Positions 48,278-56,610 of a stretch of DNA of 64,000 nt are shown in pieces. The stretch lies in assembly GCF_014646255.1 (NCBI RefSeq), contig NZ_BMNC01000013.1:124001-188000 (forward strand), given 5' to 3'. Positions within the stretch are counted from its first letter, which is position 1. Each line of letters starts with the position of its first letter. The position numbers and the translations under genes are program-made. A model generated the notes under the pieces. It was not told where the DNA came from and ran no database searches. It saw only the letters and a program-made list of their open reading frames with translations. The DNA comes from Lentzea pudingi. Lineage in GTDB: Bacteria; Actinomycetota; Actinomycetes; Mycobacteriales; Pseudonocardiaceae.

Positions 48278-48889
48278 GTGGACCGCACCGCGCTCGCGAA
48301 ACGGGTAATACCGCCGCATCCAGTGCTGTCGTTGCTCGTCGTGGCGGGGTTCGTCGGCTTCCTCTACGCCGTCGAGGCCTTCGACGTGGCGACCGGCGGC
48401 GCGCTCGAGGACGACGGCGTGCGGCCGCGTGACTTCGGCGAGTGGGACAACCTGCTCTGGATGCCGATGATCCACGGCGACTGGAGCCACCTCACCGGCA
48501 ACGCCGTTCCGTTGCTGCTGCTGGGATTCCTCGCGAACTCCGGTGGGCTCAAGCAGTTCTTCCAGGTCACCGCCGTCATCTGGCTGTCGTCCGCGCTGGG
48601 TGTGTGGGTGTTCGGCAGTCCCGGCAGCCACATCGGCGCGTCCGGGCTGGTGTTCGGGTTCCTCGCCTTCCTGCTCGTGCGCGGGGTCTTCGCGCGCTCG
48701 TGGCTGCAACTGGTGATCGCGGTCGGCGTGTTCGCGCTGTACGGCGCCGCGCTGTGGGGTGTGCTGCCGGGCCAGCCCGGCGTGTCGTGGGAAGGCCACC
48801 TGTTCGGCGCAATCGGCGGCGTTTTGGCTGCGTGGGGTGTTTCCCGTGAGAACCGGCGCGCTACAACACCGGCTACATTCACGGCGTGA
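48278..48889 (+). CDS. Rhomboid-family intramembrane serine protease
   Basis: The protein has 203 aa from GTG 48278. An in-frame ATG at 48245, inside the 22-bp repeat, would add 11 residues. Six helices carry the rhomboid residues: HGDWSHLTGNAVPLLLLG, the serine in GASGLVFGFLAFLL and the His in WEGHLFGAIGGVLAAWG. It cleaves membrane proteins within the bilayer. It lies upstream of murI with a 4-bp overlap, as in Rv1337-Rv1338. Confidence 0.92.
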   Translation: MDRTALAKRVIPPHPVLSLLVVAGFVGFLYAVEAFDVATGGALEDDGVRPRDFGEWDNLLWMPMIHGDWSHLTGNAVPLLLLGFLANSGGLKQFFQVTAVIWLSSALGVWVFGSPGSHIGASGLVFGFLAFLLVRGVFARSWLQLVIAVGVFALYGAALWGVLPGQPGVSWEGHLFGAIGGVLAAWGVSRENRRATTPATFTA

Positions 48890-49653
48890 CGATCGGGATC
48901 ATGGATTCGGGCGTCGGCGGCCTCACGGTCGCCCGCGCGGTCATGGACCAGTTGCCGGGCGAGTCGATCCACTACATCGGCGACACGGCTCATGGTCCCT
49001 ACGGGCCGCTGCCGATCGCGCAGGCCCGCAAGCACGCGCTGGAGGTCTGCGACCGGCTCGTGGACGAGGGCGCGAAGATGCTCGTGATCGCGTGCAACAC
49101 CGCGTCCGCCGCCTGCTTCCGCGACGCCCGTGAGCGCTACGACGTGCCGGTGGTCGAGGTGATCCTCCCGGCGGTGCGGCGGGCCGTGATGACGACGAGG
49201 TCCGGCCGCGTCGGTGTGATCGCGACGGTCGGCACGATCAACTCGCACGCCTACCAGGACTCGTTCCAGGCCGCGCGCGACGTGACGGTGACGGCGGCGG
49301 CGTGCCCGCGGTTCGTCGACTTCGTGGAGCGCGGCATCACCTCCGGGCGGCAGGTGCTCGGGCTGGCGCAGGCGTACCTGGAACCGTTGCAGCGCGCCGA
49401 GGTCGACACGGTCGTGCTGGGCTGCACGCACTACCCGTTGCTGACGGGCGTGATCCAGATCGTCATGGGCGAACGCGTGACGCTGGTGTCGAGCGCCGAG
49501 GAGACGGTGAAGGACGTCGTGCGGGTGCTGACCGAGCGCGACGAGTTCGCCACCTCCGGCCCGGCCGTGCACCGGGTGACGTGCACCGGCCCGCCGGAGC
49601 GGTTCGCGAAGCTCGCCGCCCGGTTCCTGCCGACCTTCGAACAGTGGGGCTGA
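48886..49653 (+). CDS. murI: Glutamate racemase
   Basis: The protein has 255 aa from GTG 48886, overlapping the rhomboid stop. The two catalytic cysteines are in VIACNTASAACFRDA and TVVLGCTHYPLL, and IMDSGVGGLTVARAV is the N-terminal motif. It makes D-glutamate for peptidoglycan. The following gene starts 1 bp after its stop. Confidence 0.96.
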   Translation: MTIGIMDSGVGGLTVARAVMDQLPGESIHYIGDTAHGPYGPLPIAQARKHALEVCDRLVDEGAKMLVIACNTASAACFRDARERYDVPVVEVILPAVRRAVMTTRSGRVGVIATVGTINSHAYQDSFQAARDVTVTAAACPRFVDFVERGITSGRQVLGLAQAYLEPLQRAEVDTVVLGCTHYPLLTGVIQIVMGERVTLVSSAEETVKDVVRVLTERDEFATSGPAVHRVTCTGPPERFAKLAARFLPTFEQWG

Positions 49654-49654
49654 T

Positions 49655-50422
49655 GTGCTGCTGACCGTGCTCGGCTGCTCCGGCAGCATCCCCGGACCCG
49701 GCGCGGCGGCGTCGGGCTACCTGGTGGAGGCGGAGGGGTTCACGCTCGCACTGGAGTTCGGCAACGGGGTGCTGTCGCGGTTCCAGGAGGAGCGGGAGCT
49801 GTTCTCGATGGACGCGCTGGTGCTCTCGCACCTGCACCCGGACCACTGCGTCGACGTGTCCTCCCTTTACGTGGCGCGGAAGTACCACCCCGAACCGCCC
49901 TCGAACGCCTTGCCGGTCTACGCGCCCGCCGAAGCGCACTCGCGGTTCGTCGCCTCCTACGCGCCGAACGCCGCCGAACGTGAGTCGCTCGACTTCAGCG
50001 ACGTGTTCTCATTCCACGGGCTGGGGTCGCGCGTGGAGATCGGACCGTTCACCGTGGACTCCGCCGTGGTGGCGCACCCCTGTGAGGCCTACGGGTTCCG
50101 GATCTCCTACGGCGGCGTGACGCTGGCCTACACCGGCGACAGCGGGCCGTGTGCCGCGTTGAACTCGCTGGCGGCGGGTGCCGACGTGCTGCTGAGCGAG
50201 GCGAGCTGGACGCACGCCCCGGACCGGCAGCCCGACCTGCACCTGTCCGGCCGCGAGGCGGGGGAGCTGGCCGCCAGGGCCGGGGCAGGGCGGCTGCTGA
50301 TCACGCACGTCCCGCCGTGGACGTCGCGCGAGGACGTGCTGGGGGAGGCCCGGTCGGCGTTCGCCGGGCCCGGTGAGCTGGTCGTGCAGGGCGGCCGGTA
50401 CGAGGTGGGGGAGCGGACATGA
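49655..50422 (+). CDS. Metallo-beta-lactamase-fold phosphodiesterase (Rv1339-like)
   Basis: The protein has 255 aa from GTG 49655. The MBL motif is in ALVLSHLHPDHCVDVSSLYV, with further ligands in VAHPCEAYGFRISYGG, YTGDSGPC and LLITHVPPW. The M. tuberculosis homologue Rv1339, at the same place after murI, has been described as an atypical cyclic AMP phosphodiesterase. Other relatives are RNase Z-like. The cAMP role is transferred by family and synteny. Confidence 0.88.
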   Translation: MLLTVLGCSGSIPGPGAAASGYLVEAEGFTLALEFGNGVLSRFQEERELFSMDALVLSHLHPDHCVDVSSLYVARKYHPEPPSNALPVYAPAEAHSRFVASYAPNAAERESLDFSDVFSFHGLGSRVEIGPFTVDSAVVAHPCEAYGFRISYGGVTLAYTGDSGPCAALNSLAAGADVLLSEASWTHAPDRQPDLHLSGREAGELAARAGAGRLLITHVPPWTSREDVLGEARSAFAGPGELVVQGGRYEVGERT

Positions 50423-50835
50423 TCAACCTGGAGCGCGTCGGTGAGCACGAGTTCGTCGCCACCAACGGGCGCGGCGCGTCGGTGAGGATCGGCCGCAAGG
50501 GTCAGGAGGGCTCGTTCAGCCCGGTCGAACTGCTGGTCGCGGCCGCCGCCGGGTGCGCCATGGTCACGTCGGAGACGGTGATCCTGCGCCGGACGGGCAG
50601 CGACCGGCTGACCGCCGAGGCGGACGCGGTCCAGTCCGAGAGCGGCAACGAGGTGATCTCCATCCCCGTGACGCTCTCGTACGACCTGTCCGCGGTGGAG
50701 GACGTCGAGGCGCTCGAAACCGTCGTCCGGCGTGCCGTGGAGCAGTTCTGCACGGTCACGCGGACGTTGAAGCAGTCGGCGACGGCGCCGCTTCAGCTCC
50801 CGACGCCGCTCCAGACGGCACCCGACCCGCTGTGA
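50419..50835 (+). CDS. OsmC-family protein
   Basis: The protein has 138 aa from ATG 50419, overlapping the preceding stop. The OsmC fold shows FSPVELLVAAAAGCAMVTSE with the first reactive Cys, and VRRAVEQFCTVTRTLKQSA with the second. This Cys pair reduces organic hydroperoxides in Ohr/OsmC proteins. It is an insertion relative to the mycobacterial order. Its last 43 bp overlap a convergent gene. Confidence 0.9.
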   Translation: MINLERVGEHEFVATNGRGASVRIGRKGQEGSFSPVELLVAAAAGCAMVTSETVILRRTGSDRLTAEADAVQSESGNEVISIPVTLSYDLSAVEDVEALETVVRRAVEQFCTVTRTLKQSATAPLQLPTPLQTAPDPL

Positions 50836-51287
50836 CCGGCGCGCACGGTCTGCACCGTCGTCCCGACCGCGAGCAGCACCACCAGCACGGACACCACGAC
50901 TGAGATCACCCGCCACGTCTTCGTGGTGGGTGCCTCGGCCTGGCGTTCGCGGTCCGCGAGCCGGCCCGCGACCAGCAGCGCGATCACCGCGACGCCGAAC
51001 CCGAGCGCGATGGGCAGCAGCATGGTGCCGAGGTCCGCGTGCGTCTGGATGGCGGGGTTCTGCACGCCGTTGCGCTGCAGCGCCGCCAGCAGGTCCTCGC
51101 CGGCCTGCTTGGCCACGGGAACCGCCGCGACACCGGCCAGCGTGACCCCCAGAACGGGCCACGCGTACTTGCGCCGCCAGCCCGGGACCAGCGCGATCGC
51201 CACCGAACTGAGGGCCGCGAGAGGGAGCAGCACGACCACCGCGTGCACCAGCAAGGGGTGAACCGGAATACCGTCGATCGTCAGCAT
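50793..51287 (-). CDS. DUF2231-type membrane protein
   Basis: The protein has 164 aa from ATG 51287. Four helices are present: VHPLLVHAVVVLLPLAALSS, then YAWPVLGVTLAGVAAVPVAK, LLPIALGFGVAVIALLVAG and ISVVVSVLVVLLAVGTTVQT. The GIPVHPLLVH start with two His is the DUF2231 signature. Function unknown, with possible haem or metal binding by the histidines. It is divergent from rph. Confidence 0.85.
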   Translation of the reverse strand: MLTIDGIPVHPLLVHAVVVLLPLAALSSVAIALVPGWRRKYAWPVLGVTLAGVAAVPVAKQAGEDLLAALQRNGVQNPAIQTHADLGTMLLPIALGFGVAVIALLVAGRLADRERQAEAPTTKTWRVISVVVSVLVVLLAVGTTVQTVRAGHSGSGAVWSGVGS

Positions 51288-51336
51288 GCATCTCCCTACG
51301 CCATGGCGCTCCGCAGGGTTCATTAGGGTAGGCGCC

Positions 51337-52101
51337 GTGGTGCGAAGCGACGGCCGAAACGACGACGTGTTGCGTGACATCCGGATCACGCGTGGATATC
51401 AGACCTGGCCCGCGGGCTCGGTCCTGATCGAGTTCGGGAACACCCGCGTGCTGTGCGCCGCGAGTGTCACCGAAGGCGTCCCCCGGTGGCGCCAGGGCTC
51501 CGGCCTCGGCTGGGTGACCGCTGAGTACGCGATGCTCCCCTCAGCCACGCACAGCCGCAGCGACCGCGAGTCCGTGAAGGGCCGCATCGGCGGCCGCACG
51601 CACGAGATCTCGCGCCTGATCGGCCGATCTCTCCGTGCCTGCATCGACCTCGCGGCGTTGGGTGAGAACACCATCGTCATCGACTGCGACGTCATCCAGG
51701 CCGACGGCGGCACCCGCACGGCCGCGATCACCGGCGCCTACGTGGCACTGGCCGACGCGGTCACCTACCTGGGTGCGGCGGGCCGCCTGGCCGACCCGTC
51801 ACCTCTGTCGTGCGCGGTCTCCGCGATCTCGGTCGGTGTCGTGGACGGCCGGGTCCGGCTGGACCTGCCCTACGAGGAGGACTCGCGCGCCGAGGTCGAC
51901 ATGAACGTCGTCGCCACCGACGCCGGGACCTTGATCGAGGTCCAGGGCACCGGCGAGGGCGCGACGTTCGCCCGGTCCACTTTGGACCGCATGCTGGACG
52001 TCGCCCTGCAGGGCTGCGCGGAGCTGAACCGCCTCCAGGCCGAGGCCCTGGCCCAGCCGTACCCCGGCATCCTGCCGGAGCCCAAGGCGGGCAAGCGGTG
52101 A
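51337..52101 (+). CDS. rph: Ribonuclease PH
   Basis: The protein has 254 aa from GTG 51337 (adjacent GTG at 51340 is equally possible). Motifs: RSDGRNDDVLRDIRITRGYQ, GSVLIEFGNTRVLCAASV, SVKGRIGGRTHEISRLIGRS and VIDCDVIQADGGTRTAAITG. It trims tRNA 3' ends phosphorolytically. It overlaps rdgB by 4 bp. Confidence 0.96.
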   Translation: MVRSDGRNDDVLRDIRITRGYQTWPAGSVLIEFGNTRVLCAASVTEGVPRWRQGSGLGWVTAEYAMLPSATHSRSDRESVKGRIGGRTHEISRLIGRSLRACIDLAALGENTIVIDCDVIQADGGTRTAAITGAYVALADAVTYLGAAGRLADPSPLSCAVSAISVGVVDGRVRLDLPYEEDSRAEVDMNVVATDAGTLIEVQGTGEGATFARSTLDRMLDVALQGCAELNRLQAEALAQPYPGILPEPKAGKR

Positions 52102-52697
52102 AGCTGCTCCTGGCCTCCCGCAACGCGAAGAAGCTTCGCGAACTCCAGCGCATCGTGGTGGCGGAGTCGCTCGAAGGGATCGAGGTGCTGTCGCTTTCGG
52201 ACGTTCCGGAGTTCCCGGAGGCACCCGAGACGGCGCCGGACTTCGAGGGCAACGCTCTGGCGAAGGCCCGCGACGCCGCCGCGGCCACGGGCCTGGTGTC
52301 CGTCGCCGACGACTCCGGTCTGGCCGTGGACGAGCTGAACGGCATGCCCGGCGTGCTGTCCGCGCGCTGGTCCGGTCGTCACGGCGACGACGAAGCCAAC
52401 CTCGACCTGCTGCTCGGCCAGTTGGGCGACGTGCCGGACGAACGCCGTGGTGCGGCGTTCGTCTCGGTGGTGGCGATGGTCGTGCCCGGTGGCGAGGAGG
52501 TCATCGTGCGCGGCGAGTGGCGTGGCACGTTGCTGCGCGCACGTCGTGGTACCAACGGCTTCGGCTACGACCCGATCTTCGTGCCTGAGGGGTACGAGGT
52601 CACCTCGGCCGAGATGACGGCGGAGGAGAAGGACGCGGAGTCCCATCGGGGCCGCGCCCTGAAGCTCCTGGTCCCGCACCTGCGCAAGCTGGTCTAA
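52098..52697 (+). CDS. rdgB: dITP/XTP pyrophosphatase (RdgB/HAM1)
   Basis: The protein has 199 aa from GTG 52098, overlapping rph. HAM1 motifs: LLLASRNAKKLRELQRIV, DFEGNALAKARDAAAATGLV, VADDSGLAVDELNGMPGVLS and GTNGFGYDPIFVPEGY. It removes non-canonical purine nucleotides from the pool. It is the last gene of the Rv1338-Rv1341-like run and is followed by a strong terminator. Confidence 0.96.
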   Translation: MKLLLASRNAKKLRELQRIVVAESLEGIEVLSLSDVPEFPEAPETAPDFEGNALAKARDAAAATGLVSVADDSGLAVDELNGMPGVLSARWSGRHGDDEANLDLLLGQLGDVPDERRGAAFVSVVAMVVPGGEEVIVRGEWRGTLLRARRGTNGFGYDPIFVPEGYEVTSAEMTAEEKDAESHRGRALKLLVPHLRKLV

Positions 52698-52704
52698 CCG
52701 GCCA

Positions 52705-52741
52705 CCTGCGTCGGGGCCGGGTTCGTCGGCCCCGACGCAGG
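52705..52741. terminator. Terminator after rdgB
   Basis: A 14-bp perfect stem (52705-52718 with 52728-52741, arm CCTGCGTCGGGGCC) has a 9-base loop. It sits between convergent rdgB and the SMR gene. Confidence 0.9.
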
Positions 52742-52752
52742 CGTGCGAGCGG

Positions 52753-53091
52753 TCAGACGGCTGCCTGGGCGTGCGAGGCCACCGACACGACGCAGACGCC
52801 CGCAGCGATCAGGGCCATGCCGGTGAGCATCGCGAGGTTCAGCGGGTCGGCGAAGAGGACTCGGCTGGTGATGGCCACCAGGGCGATGCCGGCGCCTGCC
52901 CAGATGGCGTAGGTGATGGCCACCGGAACGCCCATTCTGATCACCAGCGATTCCAGGTAGAGGGCCGTCAGGAAGCCGGCTGCGAGACCGGCTGTCGGCC
53001 AGGGTTTTGTGAAGCCGTCGGAGTATTTGAGGCAGAGGGTCGCGAAAACCTCCGCGCCAACGGCGAGGGCCAGCAGGATCCACTTGAGCAT
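52753..53091 (-). CDS. Small multidrug resistance (SMR/EmrE-type) transporter
   Basis: The protein has 112 aa from ATG 53091. Four helices are present. The essential membrane Glu is in LALAVGAEVFATLCLKYSDG, and the typical AITYAIWAGAGIALVAITSR motif lies in helix 3. Homodimeric proton/cation antiporters of this family export quaternary ammonium compounds or guanidinium. I found no guanidine-riboswitch-like ACGR loops upstream. Confidence 0.9.
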   Translation of the reverse strand: MLKWILLALAVGAEVFATLCLKYSDGFTKPWPTAGLAAGFLTALYLESLVIRMGVPVAITYAIWAGAGIALVAITSRVLFADPLNLAMLTGMALIAAGVCVVSVASHAQAAV

Positions 53092-53324
53092 TGAATTTCC
53101 CAGCACGAAATGCACGCAGCGCTAGGCGTGCGTGTTGAAGAGAACGGTTGACTGGTGGGCGAAAAGCCCTGGTCAGCCGCCGCGCGTGGGGAAGTGGACT
53201 CGCAAGATGAAATCAGACGGGATGTCGGGGCCGTTAGGTGCCGTCAAACGACACACGGTGTATCACCCTCACCGGAACAGGGGCGGCTTTGTTGCACGCC
53301 CTCAGTTCGACCATACCTGAAGAA
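53092..53324. other. Intergenic region upstream of the SMR gene
   Basis: It contains a GCACGC-N8-GCGTGC hairpin (around 53112) upstream of the SMR gene. Short open frames exist but lack ribosome-binding sites and recognisable composition. The region probably holds the SMR promoter. Confidence 0.4.
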
Positions 53325-53359
53325 GAGGCCGCCGTCGCAGTGAAAGCGACGGCGGCCTC
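53325..53359 (-). terminator. Terminator after bcp
   Basis: A 14-bp perfect stem (53325-53338 with 53346-53359, arm GAGGCCGCCGTCGC) has a 7-base loop, followed on the minus strand by TTCTTC. It lies 14 bp beyond the bcp stop. Confidence 0.9.
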
Positions 53360-53373
53360 ATTTGCGGCGGAGA

Positions 53374-53841
53374 TCAGGCGGGGAGTTCGCGCAGGAGCTT
53401 GGCCACGTGGCCGGTGGCGCGGACGTTGTACATGGCCTTGACGATCTTGCCGTCCGGGCCCACGAGGAACGTCGAGCGGATGACGCCCTGGACGGTCTTG
53501 CCGTAGTTCTGCTTTTCGCCGAAGGCGCCCCATTCGGTGAGGACCTTCTTGTCCGGGTCGCCGAGGAGCGGGAAGGTGAGGCCTTCGGTGTCGCGGAACT
53601 TGGCGAGCTTCTCCTGCTTGTCGGGCGAGATGCCGACGACCTCGTAGCCGGAGCCGGCGAGCACGCCGAGGTTGTCGCGGAAGTCGCAGGCCTGCTTGAT
53701 GCAGCCCGGGGTGCTCGCGGCCGGGTAGAAGTACACGACCACGGACTTGCCGAGGTAGTCGGACAGCGACACCGGCTTGCCCTCGCTGTCGGGCAGCGTG
53801 AACGCGGGCGCGGTGTCACCAGGTTCGAGACGACTGGTCAT
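53374..53841 (-). CDS. bcp: Thioredoxin-dependent peroxiredoxin (BCP type)
   Basis: The protein has 155 aa. The thioredoxin fold carries the peroxidatic Cys in FYPAASTPGCIKQACDFRDN, and the second Cys five residues later gives the TPGC-xxx-AC pair of atypical BCPs. The usual Thr after the first Cys is Ile. It reduces hydroperoxides using thioredoxin. It follows the lipoprotein gene by 21 bp and is closed by a strong terminator. Confidence 0.95.
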   Translation of the reverse strand: MTSRLEPGDTAPAFTLPDSEGKPVSLSDYLGKSVVVYFYPAASTPGCIKQACDFRDNLGVLAGSGYEVVGISPDKQEKLAKFRDTEGLTFPLLGDPDKKVLTEWGAFGEKQNYGKTVQGVIRSTFLVGPDGKIVKAMYNVRATGHVAKLLRELPA

Positions 53842-53862
53842 GCCCAGAGACTATTCCGGGAG

Positions 53863-54390
53863 CTAGGCCTGGCCCTCGAAGACGGTGGGCGCGTCCTGGC
53901 CTTGCCCGCCCGGCTGGATGGTCAGCTGCATGCGCACCGGTGCCTCGGAGACCGCGAACGCCAGCTGGAGCTGCGTGTCGCGGCCCGGCGGGAGTTCGGC
54001 CACGGCGGCGGCGAGGCCGTTGAGGCCCTGTACGGAGTCGACCAGCTCCGCTGCTGGTTCTCCGTCCGCCGTCGCGCGCACGGCGAGCTGGGAGGACAGG
54101 TAGGGCGCCTTGGAGCCGTTGTAGACGGTGATCGTGAAGACCGCTGTGCGCGCGGCCTTGGGGATCGCCGTCTCGGACGGTGCGAGGGAGCGAGGGGCGG
54201 AGACCACGACGGACAGGCCCGAGGCCCACACGCGTTGCGTGCCGAAGGCGGCGGCACCGGACGCGCTCGGCGTCTCGGCTCGCTGCTCGACCGTCAGGTT
54301 CTCGTCGGGGGTGACGGCGACACTGGGGCCCGCACATCCCGCCACGGCCAGCAACAGGCACAGGCCCGCGGCCGTTCTGGCGAACTTCAC
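53863..54390 (-). CDS. Secreted lipoprotein with DUF4352-like domain
   Basis: The protein has 175 aa from GTG 54390. The lipobox is LLLAVAGCAGPS. The mature part has an Ig-like beta pattern (RTAVFTITVYNGSKAPYLSS, then ELPPGRDTQLQLAFAVSEAP) resembling DUF4352 domains. It is anchored outside the membrane. It is probably cotranscribed with bcp. Function unknown. Confidence 0.8.
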   Translation of the reverse strand: MKFARTAAGLCLLLAVAGCAGPSVAVTPDENLTVEQRAETPSASGAAAFGTQRVWASGLSVVVSAPRSLAPSETAIPKAARTAVFTITVYNGSKAPYLSSQLAVRATADGEPAAELVDSVQGLNGLAAAVAELPPGRDTQLQLAFAVSEAPVRMQLTIQPGGQGQDAPTVFEGQA

Positions 54391-54727
54391 GAACTCCCCT
54401 TTCCCACCCCGGCGGTGGGTGTGAGCGACTCACGTCAACTGTGACGGTGCCGAAGAGGGAAGTGCGAACGAAAGTGGCCTCTGAAGCGGACCTGGTGCCG
54501 GGACGTGGCCGACTCGTGATGGGCGGCGTGGGCGGCGCCACAGAGTGCGCCGGCCCCACGCCGTCCGTGCGGCCGAGGCCGCGGGTCACGCTAGGGAGCG
54601 CGTCGGGGGGCGTGCGCGCTCACACCGATCATCGCCCACTGTGTGCCGCGCGCTACAAGCGGAGCCGTTTATCACCCGTTCAGAGCAGTACCAGTCGTAC
54701 AAAACGTGAAGGTCACGCCTGGCCGAC
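54391..54727. other. 337-bp intergenic region without a convincing gene
   Basis: It lies between the lipoprotein gene and the LLM oxidoreductase gene. Open frames here lack ribosome-binding sites. It should hold the promoter of the lipoprotein-bcp operon. I see no strong hairpin. Confidence 0.4.
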
Positions 54728-55756
54728 TCACGTATGTGCGGCTGAACGGCCCAGGGACGGCGTCCGTTCGGCCACTTCGCTGAGCAGTTCGAACGAACGC
54801 AGACGGTCATCGTGCCCGTGCACGATGGTCGTCACCATGAGCTCGTCGGCCGCCGTCGACTCCATCAACGCGTCCAGTCCGGAGCGGACCGTTGAGGGGG
54901 ACCCGATGATCTGGCTGGACATGCGGTCCTCGATCACCAGCTCGTCGATCTCGGTGTACGGGTAGTCCGCGGCCTCCTGCGGGGTCGCCAGCGGCTCCGG
55001 GCGTCCCTGGCGCAGCTTCACGAATGAGAGCGCTCCCGGGCCGGCGATGTAGCGGGCCTGCTCGTCGGAGTCGGCGACGACCACCGAGGCGCACACCATC
55101 GCGTAGGGCGCGTCGAGCACCTCGGACGGCCGGAAGTGCCGCCGGTACAGCTCCAGTGCGGGCAGCGTGTTCTGCGCGCTGAAGTGGTGGGCGAACGCGA
55201 ACGGCAGGCCGAGCATCCCCGCCGCCTGCGCGCTGTAACCCGAGGAGCCGAGCAGCCAGATCGGCGGCTTGTTGCCCGCGGCGGGCACGGCGTTGAGCTC
55301 GGCGGTGCCCTCGAAGTACTTGATCAGCTCGGTCAGCTCCTGCGGGAAGTTCTCCGCGGACAGACCTGCCTCGGTGCGCCGCAGCGCCCGTGCCGTCTTC
55401 TGGTCGGTGCCGGGCGCGCGGCCGATGCCGAGGTCGATGCGGCCGGGGTGCAGGGCCTCGAGCATGCCGAACTGCTCGGCCACCACCAGCGGCGCGTGGT
55501 TGGGCAGCATGACGCCGCCCGAACCGACGCGGATCGTCTCGGTCGCGTCCGCGATGTGCCCGATCAGCACAGCGGGCGCGGACGAGGCGATGCCGGGCAT
55601 GTTGTGGTGCTCGGCGAACCAGTAGCGGTGGTAGCCGAGACGTTCGGCCTGCTGGGCGAGCTCCCGTGAGTTCCGCAGCGCGGTCGTCGCGTCCGACCCC
55701 GACGTGATGGGCGCGAGGTCGAGAACAGACAGCGGGATCTCACTCAGACGGCTCAT
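54728..55756 (-). CDS. LLM-class flavin-dependent oxidoreductase
   Basis: The protein has 342 aa from ATG 55756. It is a luciferase-like TIM barrel of the alkanal monooxygenase-like group: SVLDLAPITSGSDATTALRN, RYWFAEHHNMPGIASSAPAV, IRVGSGGVMLPNHAPLVVAE, RIDLGIGRAPGTD and IWLLGSSGYSAQAAGMLGLP. It uses FMN or F420 (actinomycete members often F420). Substrate unknown. It starts 7 bp after the beta-lactamase-like gene, so the two probably share a transcript. Confidence 0.92.
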   Translation of the reverse strand: MSRLSEIPLSVLDLAPITSGSDATTALRNSRELAQQAERLGYHRYWFAEHHNMPGIASSAPAVLIGHIADATETIRVGSGGVMLPNHAPLVVAEQFGMLEALHPGRIDLGIGRAPGTDQKTARALRRTEAGLSAENFPQELTELIKYFEGTAELNAVPAAGNKPPIWLLGSSGYSAQAAGMLGLPFAFAHHFSAQNTLPALELYRRHFRPSEVLDAPYAMVCASVVVADSDEQARYIAGPGALSFVKLRQGRPEPLATPQEAADYPYTEIDELVIEDRMSSQIIGSPSTVRSGLDALMESTAADELMVTTIVHGHDDRLRSFELLSEVAERTPSLGRSAAHT

Positions 55757-55763
55757 ACATCGA

Positions 55764-56516
55764 TCAACACCGATACTTCGTGACTTCTTCCGTGAGCCGG
55801 GTAACTCGTTTCGCGGCCTTCTCGTAGGTCGTGCCCTCCGGGTGCAGCGTCAGCACCGCGACGATGCTGAACCAGCACGTCCCGGACGTGTGCAGCGCCG
55901 GTGACTTCGTGTCCAGGTCCCACTGGATGCGCGGCCGCGGCGTGTTCACGCACGGCTCCGTCGGGTCGCCGAACCCCGACCAGCCCTGCTTGAACGCGGG
56001 CTTCCTCGTGGCGGACGGCAGCCCGAACGACTGGTCGAACCCGTCCGACGCGCACTTCTCCGCCCGGTGCAGGTGCCCCATGATCGTGCGCCGGACGTGC
56101 GGCTTCGCCTTCTCCAGCACGTACCGGTAGATCTTCACGACGTCCGAGGCGCTCACCGCCGTGTAGCCCCACATGCCGCGGTTCTCCGGCGGCCGCGTGT
56201 CGTCGAGCTTCAGCCGCTCGGCCGTGCGCACGACGACCTGCTCCCACCCGTTCTCCACCCACAGCTCACTCGCCGCGTAGTCGTCGCTGACACGCAGCAT
56301 GGGTTCGATGCGCGGGTCGTCGCCGCGCGTCTCCAGTTGCTCGATCGCGATCAGGATCTTGACCAGCGAGGCCGATCTGATCGGTTTGTGCACGTCCCGG
56401 CCGGTCACCTGGTGCGTGATCCGGTCGTAGACCGCGTAGGAGGCCGTCGGTTCGGGGACCGGCGCCGTCGTGGACACGGGGGCTGCGAGCAACGCCATCG
56501 TCAGAATCAGGTGCAC
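55764..56516 (-). CDS. Secreted class A beta-lactamase-fold serine hydrolase
   Basis: The protein has 250 aa from GTG 56516. The signal peptide is HLILTMALLAAPVSTTA. The active-site SxxK is in IRSASLVKILIAIEQLETRG. An SDN-like SDDYAASEL follows ~35 residues later. The KTG-like region is not clear. The similarity is to the fold rather than to resistance beta-lactamases, so it may be a penicillin-recognising or carboxypeptidase-like enzyme. Four cysteines in the second half suggest disulphides. It is divergent from the monooxygenase gene. Confidence 0.75.
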   Translation of the reverse strand: MHLILTMALLAAPVSTTAPVPEPTASYAVYDRITHQVTGRDVHKPIRSASLVKILIAIEQLETRGDDPRIEPMLRVSDDYAASELWVENGWEQVVVRTAERLKLDDTRPPENRGMWGYTAVSASDVVKIYRYVLEKAKPHVRRTIMGHLHRAEKCASDGFDQSFGLPSATRKPAFKQGWSGFGDPTEPCVNTPRPRIQWDLDTKSPALHTSGTCWFSIVAVLTLHPEGTTYEKAAKRVTRLTEEVTKYRC

Positions 56517-56610
56517 GCCCCCGGAAGCTAGCGGCAACGTGATCCTTTTGCGCGATGTTTTGTGAGTCACAGGTGAGAAGGACCGGCTGACTCCCTCCGT
56601 TGTTCGTGAT

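Noticed and set aside
53092..53160. Possible guanidine (mini-ykkC) riboswitch upstream of the SMR gene
   Set aside because: A hairpin is present but its loop lacks the ACGR motif and there is no second hairpin.
53132..53320. 62-codon open frame between the SMR and bcp genes
   Set aside because: No convincing ribosome-binding site, biased composition, and it runs toward the bcp terminator. Not reported as a gene.
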